The notes under the pieces: generated by a model
The model's database searches: none
What the model was told of the DNA's origin: nothing
What the model saw: the letters and a program-made list of their open reading frames with translations, nothing else
Shown here: one piece after another, positions 10,765 to 18,578 of the stretch
Layout of the letters: every line of letters starts with the position of its first letter
How positions within the stretch are numbered: the stretch's first letter is position 1
Made by a program: the position numbers and the translations under genes
Source of the DNA: Streptomyces oryzae
GTDB lineage: Bacteria; Actinomycetota; Actinomycetes; Streptomycetales; Streptomycetaceae
NCBI RefSeq assembly: GCF_017676365.1
Contig: NZ_JADKMA010000030.1
Location: 1-48,817, forward strand
Length of the DNA stretch: 48,817 nt
Direction of reading: 5' to 3'

Positions 10765-11571
10765 TCAGCCCCCGGCCGCGCCGATCACCTCGTCGACGTA
10801 GCCCTCCGCCTCGGCCCGCAGCAGCCCGTGGATCTCCAGGAACACCTCGTGCAGGCGGCGGCCGACCCAGTCCTCGGGGAGCAGTTCGGGGGGCAGATCG
10901 GGGTCCCGGAACGGCAGCAGGCGGTAGTCGTGGATCAAACGCATGCGCTCGACCAGCGCGTCCCGGCCGCGCACCGCGCCGGCGCGATAGTCGGCGAGCC
11001 GGGGCCGGTAGCGGTCGAGCAGCTCGCCGTACTCCTTGTTCAGGCTTGCCAGATCCCAGGACCTGGCCGCCATGTCCCGGTCGGCCGCGGCACCCTCGGA
11101 ACGGGCGTGCAGCCCGTCGATCCGCACCGCGGGCTGGTCCGCGAAACTCTCCCTGACGTGTGCGACCCGGTCGTGCGGACTGATCCACACCGACGCCGAC
11201 AGCATGCCGAAGCCCAGCCAGGACAGCTTCTTGCGGAGCTGTTCGCGCAGCGCCCGGTCGGCTTCGGGTACCGAGTAGATGACCATGTGCCACTGCCCGT
11301 CCCACGGCCCGGGCGCCCGGGCGAAGATCCGTTCCCGGCCTTCGTCGAGGAGCCGCCAGGAGGCGTCAGTGAGGGCGTAGACGGTCTCCCTGCCCTCTCG
11401 GCGGGCGTCGAGCCAGCCCTCCTTTCGCATCCGGGCGGCGACCACCCGCACCGTGCTCTCGGGGAGGTCGAAGCAGTCCATCAGCGCGACGAGGCTGCGC
11501 AGCCGGACTTCGCCACCCCGGTAGCGCAGATAGTCGCCGAACAGGTCGAAGACGAGCGACCTCGGCTTCAC
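10765..11571 (-). CDS. PaaX-family transcriptional regulator of the salicylate cluster
   Basis: A 268-aa protein with the PaaX architecture: an N-terminal winged helix (RSLVFDLFGDYLRYRGGEVRL, then STVRVVAARMRKEGWL), a central ferredoxin-like Cas2-type domain (WHMVIYSVPEADRALREQLR) and a C-terminal all-helical effector domain. PaaX proteins repress aromatic catabolism and are released by aryl-CoA thioesters. Here salicylyl-CoA or gentisyl-CoA would be a logical ligand, which is inference. GTG at 11571 is chosen because GGGAGG lies 5 nt upstream; a longer frame from 11616 would run into the operator. The copy of the shared operator 49 bp upstream suggests autoregulation. It may correspond functionally to WA46 SdgR, but I cannot confirm that the families match. 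Confidence 0.85.
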   Translation of the reverse strand: MKPRSLVFDLFGDYLRYRGGEVRLRSLVALMDCFDLPESTVRVVAARMRKEGWLDARREGRETVYALTDASWRLLDEGRERIFARAPGPWDGQWHMVIYSVPEADRALREQLRKKLSWLGFGMLSASVWISPHDRVAHVRESFADQPAVRIDGLHARSEGAAADRDMAARSWDLASLNKEYGELLDRYRPRLADYRAGAVRGRDALVERMRLIHDYRLLPFRDPDLPPELLPEDWVGRRLHEVFLEIHGLLRAEAEGYVDEVIGAAGG

Positions 11572-11619
11572 GAGTACCTCCCAGCTACTCCGTCGAGTCC
11601 TGTCTCTGCACACCAATGA

Positions 11620-11641
11620 GTGTCAATCATTTGACGATCGT
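11620..11641 (-). promoter_or_regulatory. Operator copy 2, regulator gene
   Basis: The element has a GTGTCAA half, a 4-bp centre and a TTGACG half followed by TCGT. It is identical to the transporter copy except for four central bases and one base after the second half. It ends 49 bp before the regulator GTG. The perfect dyad TGTCAA-N4-TTGACG/A is suitable for a dimeric repressor. Confidence 0.7.
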
Positions 11642-11899
11642 CTCACAAACGGCTGACGTTTCACACGTCTGGCATCCGTTCCATTGGCGTCATGGAAGAC
11701 GTCATGACAGAGAACTTCGCCCTCATCTCCGGCGGCTGCCAAAGCGGTTGGACTTGGCTGCAGGCGGCCGGGCGAGCCGGCCGGGCGCCGCTCAGGGCGT
11801 AAGTCGTCCATGGCCGACCGCTCCCTCTGCGCCGGACGCATACGAGGCGGCTTGTGCTTTGACAGGTTGGCCCGGCGGGTGGGGCACTCCCCCGGCTGC
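11642..11899. other. Regulator-transporter intergenic region, nothing recognised
   Basis: About 260 bp between the regulator promoter and the end of the transporter gene. Short frames here lack ribosome binding sites and family resemblance. I see no second gene and no clear strong hairpin. Confidence 0.4.
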
Positions 11900-13258
11900 T
11901 CAGGCCCGTCCGGCCACCGCGTCCGGAGACGGGGAGGCGGCCCTTACGCCCTTGGGGAGCAGGAAGACCATGAGCGCACCGGCGGCGGCCGGGATGGCGA
12001 AGGCGTAGAAATTCCACTCCATGGTCAGATCTGCCGCGAGCAGGAAGCCGCCGAAGGTCGGTCCGACGATGGCACCGAGCCGTCCGACACCCAGCGTCCA
12101 GCCCAGGGCGGTCGCGCGGACTTCAGGCGGGAAGTGCATGGCGACGTACGCATTGACCATGATCTGCGTACCGATCGTGCCGAACCCGGCAACCGCAACC
12201 AGCGCATACATCGCCCAAGAGGCTGTGGGCGAACTCAACAGGTAGATGGACAGGGCTGCCGCGCCGAACGTGACCGCGGTAACCGGCTTCATGCCCAGCC
12301 TGTCGCCGACCGGTGCCACCAGGATGGACCCGACCGCCGCGCCGACGTTCATCATCACCAGGAACAGCAGCGAGCTCGACAGCGGATAGCCCGCCGACTT
12401 CATGATCTGGGGCAGCCAGGTGTTCAGCCCGTAGACCAGCAGCAGACCGAAGAAGCTGGTGATCGCGAAAAGCACGGCGGGCCCGATGTGGCGCCGGCTG
12501 AGCAGAACGGTGACCGGGCTCTTCGCGCCCTGCCCCCTCACGGCGGGCACTGCTTCCGGCAGGGGCGTGTCCAGTCTCGCGGCCAGCAGCGCGGCCTCCT
12601 CCCTGCGCCCCTTGGCGACGAGGTAGCTGAGCGATTCCGGCAGGTAGCGCCACAGCAGGGGGACGACGATCACGAGCGGCGCCGCGCCGATCCAGTACAT
12701 GATCCGGAATCCGAACACCGGCATGAGAGCCAGCGCCAGCGCGGCCGCGAGGATGCCGCCGACCGGGTAGCCGGCGAACATCAGCGCGTTGTTCAGGCTC
12801 CGCCGGTGGCCTGCCGAGTACTCGGCGGTCAGGGCGATCGCGGTGGGCATCACACCACCGAGACCGAGCCCGCCGAGCAGGCGGAACAGCCCGAAGAACT
12901 CGGCGCTCGGCGCCATCGCGCAGGCCACCATGGACAGCGAGAACCAGCTCACGCTGATCAGCAGCACCCTGCGCCTGCCCACGGCGTCGGTCGCCACACC
13001 GGCGACCAGCGCACCGATCAGCATTCCGACGAGGGCGTAGCTGCCGATCACCCCGGCCTCGGTCGGTGTCAGCCCCCAGGGCGCGTACTTGATCAGGGCC
13101 GGCACCGTGGCCCCGTAAACAATCAGGTCATAACCATCGAACATGATCACCGCGAAGCACAGCCCCAGGACCGTGAGCTCACTGCGGCTTCTGGATGCCC
13201 TGGACCTTCTGGAACGGGCGTCTCCTGGCGTCATTGCCACCACCATCCTGTACGGCAC
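11900..13258 (-). CDS. Aromatic acid:H+ symporter (AAHS-type MFS)
   Basis: A 452-aa protein with about 12 hydrophobic segments. It carries the AAHS hallmark DGYDLIVYGATVPAL in TM1 and the MFS loop GVATDAVGRRRVLL between TM2 and TM3. It resembles PcaK/BenK/GenK-type permeases that import benzoate-like acids with protons, so salicylate or gentisate is the likely cargo. The start is taken as GTG at 13258, with GAGG about 10 nt upstream; ATG codons at 13246 and 13234 are alternatives. It is a separate transcription unit with the shared operator 47 bp before the start, so it is likely controlled together with the catabolic operon. Confidence 0.85.
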   Translation of the reverse strand: MPYRMVVAMTPGDARSRRSRASRSRSELTVLGLCFAVIMFDGYDLIVYGATVPALIKYAPWGLTPTEAGVIGSYALVGMLIGALVAGVATDAVGRRRVLLISVSWFSLSMVACAMAPSAEFFGLFRLLGGLGLGGVMPTAIALTAEYSAGHRRSLNNALMFAGYPVGGILAAALALALMPVFGFRIMYWIGAAPLVIVVPLLWRYLPESLSYLVAKGRREEAALLAARLDTPLPEAVPAVRGQGAKSPVTVLLSRRHIGPAVLFAITSFFGLLLVYGLNTWLPQIMKSAGYPLSSSLLFLVMMNVGAAVGSILVAPVGDRLGMKPVTAVTFGAAALSIYLLSSPTASWAMYALVAVAGFGTIGTQIMVNAYVAMHFPPEVRATALGWTLGVGRLGAIVGPTFGGFLLAADLTMEWNFYAFAIPAAAGALMVFLLPKGVRAASPSPDAVAGRA

Positions 13259-13304
13259 TCGTCCGGTACCTCATCGATGCGGGGGAGTATGTGCCATTCA
13301 GGAG

Positions 13305-13326
13305 ACGAGCGTCAATGATTTGACAC
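13305..13326 (-). promoter_or_regulatory. Operator copy 3, transporter gene
   Basis: On the minus strand this reads GTGTCAA-ATCA-TTGACG-CTCGT. The dyad TGTCAA-N4-TTGACG is nearly perfect. It lies 47 bp before the GTG of the symporter gene and is the copy closest to a consensus of the three. Confidence 0.7.
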
Positions 13327-13739
13327 TAAACTGATGGCTCTACCCGTAGACCCTGCTGTTGAGCGACTTCCTCATGCTGCATCTCGGCGACGGTCGTGAT
13401 CTTTGATGTCATCTCATGTGGTGAGTCTGCGGTGGCAGCTGAGGGTGCGGGCGATGCGGTGCCGGATGCCCGGCCCCGACGGCCATGACTGCTTCGACAT
13501 ATGGCGCTACACCGGGCCTGATGCCGCACACGGCTGGAACATGTGCAGCCGCGCCCGGGCCCGGCCGCCCCTTCGTCCGCCCGCAGGACAGAGCCGACCT
13601 GCCTACCGTGCGCGTGGACGGACTCTGCACAGCTTCGTGACCAGGCGGGTTTGTTGGAGGCCGGTCGTAGGGTGCGGTGGTATGGCCATCGTGATCGGCC
13701 CTGACAGACCTGAGCACGAGCACCTGATGGCGAAGGTAC
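13327..13739. other. Transporter-MerR intergenic region, nothing recognised
   Basis: About 410 bp between the divergent transporter promoter and the MerR promoter. Open frames exist on both strands, but they have no recognisable domain, no ribosome binding site and no consistent codon bias. No gene is supported. Confidence 0.4.
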
Positions 13740-13770
13740 TTGAGTCTCCAGCAGGGGGAGACGCAAAGGT
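13740..13770 (+). promoter_or_regulatory. MerR-type promoter with 19-bp spacer and dyad
   Basis: A -35 TTGAGT (13740-13745) and an A-rich -10 AAAGGT (13765-13770) are 19 bp apart, the over-long spacing typical of MerR-activated promoters. The spacer holds the perfect dyad GTCTCC (13744-13749) N7 GGAGAC (13757-13762). The predicted start falls on the ATG at 13777. Probably the autoregulatory site of the adjacent regulator. Confidence 0.6.
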
Positions 13771-13776
13771 GGGGAC

Positions 13777-14715
13777 ATGGACGGCGACACGCTCTACTCG
13801 ATCGGCGAACTCGCTCGACGGACCGGTCTCACGGTGAAGACCATTCGGTTCTACTCCGATCGCGAAATCGTGGCGCCGACGGACCGCAGCCCGGCCGGCT
13901 ACCGCCTCTACAGCATCGACGCCGTCGCACGCCTGGACCTCGTGCGAACCCTGCGCGAGCTGGGACTGGACCTTCCCACGATCCGCAAGGTCGTGGACCA
14001 CGAGCTCTCGCTCCCCGAGGTCGCCGCAGCGCACGCCGATGCACTGGCAGTGCAGATCCGCGTCCTGCGCCTGCGGCGCGCGGTGCTGACGGCGGTGGCC
14101 GAGCGCGGGTCCACACCTGAGGAGACCGAACTCATGCACCGACTGGCCCAGCTTTCCGAGGACGAACGCAGACGTCTGATCGGCGATTTCCTCGACGCCG
14201 TGTTCGGCGGTCTTGACGCCGCCCCCGCATTCACGGGGGTCATGCGCTCGATGACCCCCGAGTTGCCCGACAACCCGGAGGCAGAGCAGGTCCAGGCGTG
14301 GGTGGAGCTGGCCGAAATGTCCCTGGACCCGGACTTCCGCGCCGTCGTGCGGCGGATGGCCGAGGGCCTGGCAGCCGAGCAGCCCCGAAGCGACATGACG
14401 GGCCCGCGCCGCGACATCACCGCAGCCGTCCGTGACCAGGCCGGCCCGGCACTGACCGCAGGCATCGACCCGGCCTCACCCCAGGCCGATCCGATCGTCG
14501 CGGAGTTCACGGCGCACTACGCGTACCTCCTCGGCCGCCCCGACGACGTCGAGCTTCGCCGCCGGCTGGCGACTCGGCTGGAGAGCGTGAACGACCCGCG
14601 CAGGGAGCGATACCTCCAGCTGCTCGCAGTGGTCAACGGCTGGCCGGCCCCGGAGAGTCTGGCTCCAGTGTTCGATTGGTCCGTCCAGGCTCTGCGCGTC
14701 CGGACACCGCAATGA
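13777..14715 (+). CDS. MerR-family transcriptional regulator
   Basis: A 312-aa protein. Residues 5-75 are a MerR helix-turn-helix and wing (YSIGELARRTGLTVKTIRFY, then SPAGYRLYSIDAVARLDLVR). The following ~40 residues form the dimerisation helix (LPEVAAAHADALAVQIRVLR). The remaining ~190 residues are a long alpha-helical effector region without metal-binding cysteines, so a small-molecule ligand is more likely than a metal. A MerR-type dyad sits directly upstream. The downstream GNAT gene begins 75 bp later on the same strand, so the two may be cotranscribed. The ligand is unknown. Confidence 0.85.
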   Translation: MDGDTLYSIGELARRTGLTVKTIRFYSDREIVAPTDRSPAGYRLYSIDAVARLDLVRTLRELGLDLPTIRKVVDHELSLPEVAAAHADALAVQIRVLRLRRAVLTAVAERGSTPEETELMHRLAQLSEDERRRLIGDFLDAVFGGLDAAPAFTGVMRSMTPELPDNPEAEQVQAWVELAEMSLDPDFRAVVRRMAEGLAAEQPRSDMTGPRRDITAAVRDQAGPALTAGIDPASPQADPIVAEFTAHYAYLLGRPDDVELRRRLATRLESVNDPRRERYLQLLAVVNGWPAPESLAPVFDWSVQALRVRTPQ

Positions 14716-14789
14716 CGGGGCGGTCGCAAGGCGGCATGGGGCGGACGCGGCCGGCGTCGGGTGAAAACGCCGCCGCATACGATCGGTTG

Positions 14790-15356
14790 ATGAGTGCCCC
14801 GGTCGTACTTCAGGTGGCCGCCTCACCGGTCTCTCCCGCTCTCGTTCTCCGCCCCTGGCGCATGGCGGACGTTGCCGCATTGGTCGAGGTGAGCCGAGCT
14901 CCCGCACTGCGTCAGTGGGCGAGCTCTGTCGTGGCCAACGATGCCGACGGGACACGCTGGGTGCAGGCTCAGCAGCAGGGCTGGGCAGCGGGGTGCCGGT
15001 TCGGCTTTGCCGTCCTTGAGGCACAACCCGCTCCAGTTCGCGAACAGTTGGTGGGCAGCGTGGTCCTCAAGGAAGTCACCTCCGGCAAACCGGCGGCCGA
15101 AGTGGGCTACTGGACCGCGGCGCACGCTCGCGGGCGGGGAGTGGCCTCCCGCGCTCTGGAGGCACTCACCTGTTGGGCCTTCGACACCTTCGAAGCCGAC
15201 GGGCTGGAGCGTCTCGAACTCCTGCACCAGGTGGACAACCTGGCATCGTGCCGGGTTGCACAGAAGAGCCGCTACGACTTCGACACCATCCTGCCCGCGG
15301 CACCGCCCTCCTTCCCCCACGATGGCCACCTGCACATACGGCGCACGAGTACCTGA
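14790..15356 (+). CDS. GNAT acetyltransferase (RimJ/RimL-like)
   Basis: A 188-aa protein. The beginning ALVLRPWRMADVAALVEVSR, the central VGSVVLKEV and AEVGYWTAAHARGRGVASRAL (acetyl-CoA-binding R-G-x-G loop), then LLHQVDNLASCRVAQKSRYD, match the RimJ/RimL group. That group acetylates protein N-termini or small amines. The frame is open upstream, but ATG at 14790 begins the family-typical N-terminus. It follows the MerR gene. The substrate cannot be predicted. Confidence 0.8.
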   Translation: MSAPVVLQVAASPVSPALVLRPWRMADVAALVEVSRAPALRQWASSVVANDADGTRWVQAQQQGWAAGCRFGFAVLEAQPAPVREQLVGSVVLKEVTSGKPAAEVGYWTAAHARGRGVASRALEALTCWAFDTFEADGLERLELLHQVDNLASCRVAQKSRYDFDTILPAAPPSFPHDGHLHIRRTST

Positions 15357-15391
15357 AATCCTCCCGGCTTCTGCGGATCGGCTGCGGCTGC

Positions 15392-15835
15392 TCACGCCGA
15401 GACGGTCTCGAAGCGTTCGACGAGGTGGCCGCGTTCGAAGCGCGCCCCGGCGCGGACCAGAGCGACGAGGTCGGGCGCGTTCACGGCCCGCCGGCGGGCC
15501 TGGGCCGACTCGGCCGGCTTGAAGACCATCACCAGCACGGCGGCCCGGCTGCCCGCACCCTTCGTCACCTTGGTCCGCAGCCACACGGTGGCGAACGCCG
15601 ACTCGATGGATTCGAGGTCCGCAGGTGAATGCCGTACTCGGCGGATGACTCCCGTGCTCGGCGGGGGAAGTCGTAGCACGCCGGCAGCTCGTCCTCATCG
15701 TCCACGATCTTCTTGACAGCCTTGGGGTACTCCGCGTTGTACTGCTTGGCGAATATGGCGACGGCTTTGCGCGCCTGCTCCTTGTTCCCGGCGTTGTATA
15801 AGTCCTGGATGGCGCGCTTGGCCGCGTGCGCAGCA
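15392..15835 (-). pseudogene. IS256-family (Mutator) transposase C-terminal relic
   Basis: Two frames together reproduce the C-terminal third of an IS256-type transposase. The upstream segment (about 15640-15835) reads KRAIQDLYNAGNKEQARKAV, then YPKAVKKIVDDEDELPACYD, then LRTSNPSS. After a frameshift near 15610, FATVWLRTKVTKGAGSRAAV and then VNAPDLVALVRAGARFERGH continue to the stop at 15392. The conserved TSNPIEST motif is broken at the shift. The N-terminal two thirds, with most of the DDE catalytic residues, are absent. I could not identify terminal inverted repeats. It abuts the P450/peptide operon terminator. Confidence 0.8.
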
Positions 15836-16027
15836 GCCCTGGCGGTTCCTCGACCGCGGGCTGCTGGCCGTCGGGGTCGCGGGGACCTCGGTGTCGGTGC
15901 AGGGACGCAGGGCGCGGTGTCGTGGCCCCGGGCGGAGAAGTCCGGCCATGCGGCAGCGGCGCAGCCGCGGGTGACCGTGTGTGGTCTGATCGGTTTCACG
16001 CTGCAGAGGGCCCGGCGGCGGGTCCGA

Positions 16028-16057
16028 ACCGGCCGGACGCGGAGGCGTCCGGCCGGT
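16028..16057 (-). terminator. Terminator of the P450-peptide operon
   Basis: Perfect 13-bp arms ACCGGCCGGACGC and GCGTCCGGCCGGT with the 4-nt loop GGAG. It begins 16 nt after the stop of the 20-codon gene. It is among the strongest hairpins in the window and closes the transcription unit just after the mini-gene. Confidence 0.8.
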
Positions 16058-16073
16058 GGTGCTCTGGTCGTCG

Positions 16074-16136
16074 TCAGTACCAGTACCAGCGTCGGGCCGG
16101 CTTGTTGGTGAAGATGCGTCGCATCGTCGCGGCCAT
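16074..16136 (-). CDS. 20-aa RiPP precursor candidate with C-terminal WYWY
   Basis: The ORF encodes MAATMRRIFTNKPARRWYWY and stops with TGA. GGAGG lies 9 nt before the ATG, the best Shine-Dalgarno in this area. The gene begins 17 nt after the P450 stop and is followed 16 nt later by a strong terminator, so it is a real translated unit. A basic, mostly soluble leader followed by an aromatic C-terminal tetrapeptide is what P450-modified RiPPs look like. Tryptorubin-type atropopeptides have the core AWYIWY, cittilin YIYY, and biarylitides short Tyr-x-His cores. The likely core is WYWY or RWYWY, cross-linked by the P450. I do not know an identical core. No protease or exporter gene is adjacent. 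ATG at 16124 would give a 16-aa product but is badly spaced. Confidence 0.82.
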   Translation of the reverse strand: MAATMRRIFTNKPARRWYWY

Positions 16137-16145
16137 GGCCAATCA

Positions 16146-16150
16146 CCTCC
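16146..16150 (-). promoter_or_regulatory. Strong ribosome binding site of the mini-gene
   Basis: GGAGG on the minus strand, 9 nt before the ATG at 16136 and in the 17-nt gap after the P450 stop codon. It identifies the mini-ORF as translated and suggests coupling to P450 translation. Confidence 0.8.
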
Positions 16151-16153
16151 TTC

Positions 16154-17293
16154 TCATGTCGTGTGCCGGCGGGTGGTCTGGGTGCGGTGCAGGATGAACG
16201 GTCGCGGAACATTGCCCTCCGACATGGCGGCGCGTGTATCACCGCCGGTGACTGCCAGGTAGGCGTCGTCGGCGAGGGCGGCAAGTGACTCGGTGAGCAG
16301 CGTGTGTGCCACCGCCGCGCCGGCGCAGCTGAATGGGCCCGTTCCGAAGGGGATGTAGGGGCCGTGGCCGCTGTTGCTGGTCCAGCGTTCGGGCCGGAAG
16401 GCGTCAGGGGAATTCCAGTGGCGTTCGTCATGGTGCAGCAGGTACGGGCAGACGGAGAGCAGCTCACCGGGCGGGAAGACGGTGCCGCCGAGATCCGTGG
16501 CGCGTGGGAGGGTGCGTCCGAGCATCCAGGGCACCGGGCGGTACCTCAGCGTCTCGTGCACGATGTGCTCGACCGGCCAGGGCCATGGTGCGGCCCTGGT
16601 GTGATGCCGGCAGGCCAGCAGCACCGACCATGCCAGCGAGGCGCTGAGGGGAGCCATGATCGCCCGGAGCATCATGAGGTGCAGGTCGGCCACTGTCCGG
16701 TCTGACACTTCCGCTTCCGAGCACACCGTGAGCACCGCGTCCAGCATGTCCCGGGGTTCGCCGGCTGGCTGCCGGCGCCGGCGGCGTGCCTCCTCGGTCA
16801 CGGCCGTCACCAGTCTGGCCCGCACCGGCTCCGCCCGGGCCCTTTGCCACATATGCGGTGAGCGCACCGCCACGCCCTTGTGGGCGGCCTGCCGCATCAG
16901 TGCACGGCTGCCGCCCGGTGTGCCGGGGTGCAGCAGCACGTCGGCCAGGCAGCGGTAGACCAGCCGTGTGCCCGCGTCCGGCCACCGGCCGGCCGTCGGC
17001 AGAGCGGCTACCGCCTCGGGCAGCGCGGCACGGTAGTGCGGCACGCCGGCTCGCAGAAGGCTGCGCACCGCGCGGCCCAGCTCCGCCTGCGCACTGCGGG
17101 CGGGCAGCAGCTCGCCGAAGAAGGTCGACCCGCCTCTGTGGTACTCCGGATCGCGCAGGAGTGTCTGCGCCAGCTCGGTATCGCGGACACACCAGCCGCC
17201 CCAGGGAAGCCGGATCACCCCCGCCGTGCTGCCGCGGCTCAGCTCCTCGATGTAGGCGAGGGGGTCCTGCCGCAAGCGGGTCCTGTACCCCAT
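16154..17293 (-). CDS. Cytochrome P450, probable RiPP cross-linking enzyme
   Basis: A 379-aa P450. The K-helix ExxR is Glu247/Arg250 (HETLRYRP), the PERF-type segment is FRPERW, and the haem loop is FGTGPFSCAGA with Cys323 as ligand. The I-helix is unusual: where most P450s have A/G-G-x-D/E-T, this one reads IMAPLSAS, lacking the acid-threonine pair. That is compatible with an atypical oxidation such as phenol/indole coupling. The start is ATG at 17293, because GGAGGG lies 7 nt upstream; the ATG at 17299 touches that site. The only cotranscribed neighbour is the 20-codon gene with an aromatic C-terminus, so peptide C-C, C-N or C-O cross-linking is the favoured role. No ferredoxin gene is nearby. 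Confidence 0.85.
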   Translation of the reverse strand: MGYRTRLRQDPLAYIEELSRGSTAGVIRLPWGGWCVRDTELAQTLLRDPEYHRGGSTFFGELLPARSAQAELGRAVRSLLRAGVPHYRAALPEAVAALPTAGRWPDAGTRLVYRCLADVLLHPGTPGGSRALMRQAAHKGVAVRSPHMWQRARAEPVRARLVTAVTEEARRRRRQPAGEPRDMLDAVLTVCSEAEVSDRTVADLHLMMLRAIMAPLSASLAWSVLLACRHHTRAAPWPWPVEHIVHETLRYRPVPWMLGRTLPRATDLGGTVFPPGELLSVCPYLLHHDERHWNSPDAFRPERWTSNSGHGPYIPFGTGPFSCAGAAVAHTLLTESLAALADDAYLAVTGGDTRAAMSEGNVPRPFILHRTQTTRRHTT

Positions 17294-17903
17294 CCTCATC
17301 CCTCCACATCCGATGACCCGTCACACCCGGCCCACTCGCACTGCCTGCGCACGTTCCCGCTGCACCGCAGGCTTCCGCGCAGCCGATGTGCCAAGTCCGG
17401 TGATCCTCAGCAGATATGACGACGGTCCCTTGCAGCAGATGTTGGTGTCACCGCGCCCCGCAGCCGGTGTGAATGAAACCGCTCCCGGGCGATGCCTGAC
17501 CGGTGTCCCTCGATCAGCCCCCATATCCGATTGAGGACACATAGGTAGTTCCACCACAGCTGTTGAGGTATGTTCGCAATGGCCCGATGGTGTAAGCGCA
17601 CGCCGGTGCCCCGCCCGACCGATTCTGCTCCCCCGTCACGAGGCGGCGCCTGCGGCTACGCCCGGCGCACGCCCCTTCTCGGCAGCGTCGCGTTTCTGGC
17701 CCAGGTTCTTGTTGGCGAGCAGGGGTCAGATGCTGCGGGCTTCGCTCCCGGAGACGTACAGGACGTATCCCTGCCCGGAGCCTGCGTGTCCGCCTGGTTC
17801 GTAGAGGGCGCGGTCGATGTGGCGGGGCAGGCGGGCCAAGGCGCCTTCCACGAGCGTGCGTTGAGCGCCGAGCCCGGAGCCGTGCCCGTCTACGCAGAAC
17901 GGT
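17294..17903. other. Region upstream of the P450, no gene supported
   Basis: About 600 bp. The minus-strand promoter of the P450 operon should lie here, but I cannot point to convincing -35/-10 boxes. A minus frame at 17407-17601 contains IANIPQQLWWNYLCVLNRIW, which looks protein-like, but it has no ribosome binding site and no known family. Another short minus frame at 17726-17911 overlaps the end of the DUF402 gene and is unrecognised. Confidence 0.4.
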
Positions 17904-18578
17904 TCAGCCACCCGTCGGTGCGTCCCTCTCTCCGGCCGCCGCTGGGCGCGGCAGCCGGGGGGTGGGCCAGGCCCGGTTCCACCGCCAGGCCGTCCACGCC
18001 GCGGTGTCGGCGAAGGGGCCGGTGCGCTCGGTGAGCATCGCGAGGGCCTGGTCGCGGGCGGCGTCCACGGCCCGGTGCTCGGTGTCGGTGACGATGCCGA
18101 GCCGCCGCACGTGCGCGTACTCGTCTTCGTCCTTCCACTGCCAGCCGGTCAGGTCGGGATCGACGACGAGGTCCACGGTGAGGTCGAAGGTCTCGAACCC
18201 GTCGCCGGTCCGGGTGGCGGGGTGCTCGAAGTTCACGTACCAGTTCCGCAGCCCGGCGCCCGTGTAGAAGGCGTTGACGCTGAACCAGGCCGCCGGCGGC
18301 TTCCACTGCAGCAGTTCGGTGTCCTGCCACACCGCGTCCACGAGCTCCCACGTGCCGGCGGCCATCGCGTCGAACGCCTCCGTGCGCACTGACCGGTCGC
18401 CGTCGGTACGGGCCTTGACGTACAGGGCGGGCCATCGGGTCTCAGCTCCCGGCGGGCAGGCGGCCACCAAGGCCTCGCTGGTGTCGGCGACGACGCGCAG
18501 CGCGTGCTCGTTCCACACCCGGCCCGAGCCGTGCACCTCCCGCCGCACAACCGTCTCCCCCACCTTGAACCTCTCCAC
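17904..18578 (-). CDS. DUF402 (FomD-like) domain protein
   Basis: A 224-aa protein of the DUF402 superfamily, beta-barrel proteins that include the nucleoside diphosphatase-like FomD. The family core is in the middle: NWYVNFEHPATRTGDGFETF, then the acidic metal-binding pattern DLVVDPDLTGWQWKDEDEY. Many homologues hydrolyse nucleotide phosphoanhydrides. The frame is open far upstream, but GTG at 18578 is preceded by GGAGGAGG 5-6 nt away and begins ERFKVGETVVRREVHGSGRV, the expected N-terminus. It stands alone. A fosfomycin-type biosynthetic role is not suggested, because no related genes are present. Confidence 0.78.
   Translation of the reverse strand: MERFKVGETVVRREVHGSGRVWNEHALRVVADTSEALVAACPPGAETRWPALYVKARTDGDRSVRTEAFDAMAAGTWELVDAVWQDTELLQWKPPAAWFSVNAFYTGAGLRNWYVNFEHPATRTGDGFETFDLTVDLVVDPDLTGWQWKDEDEYAHVRRLGIVTDTEHRAVDAARDQALAMLTERTGPFADTAAWTAWRWNRAWPTPRLPRPAAAGERDAPTGG

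Noticed and set aside
13403..13837. Plus-strand ORF before the MerR gene
   Set aside because: Overlaps the MerR start in another frame, with no ribosome binding site and no recognisable family.
15565..16467. 300-aa minus frame spanning the IS256 relic and the P450 gene
   Set aside because: Only its last ~80 codons resemble a transposase; the rest overlaps the mini-gene and the P450 in another frame.
17407..17601. Short minus-strand ORF with an aromatic segment (QLWWNYLCVLNRIW) upstream of the P450
   Set aside because: No ribosome binding site, no link to an operon, no C-terminal core-like end. Kept only as a note in the upstream region.
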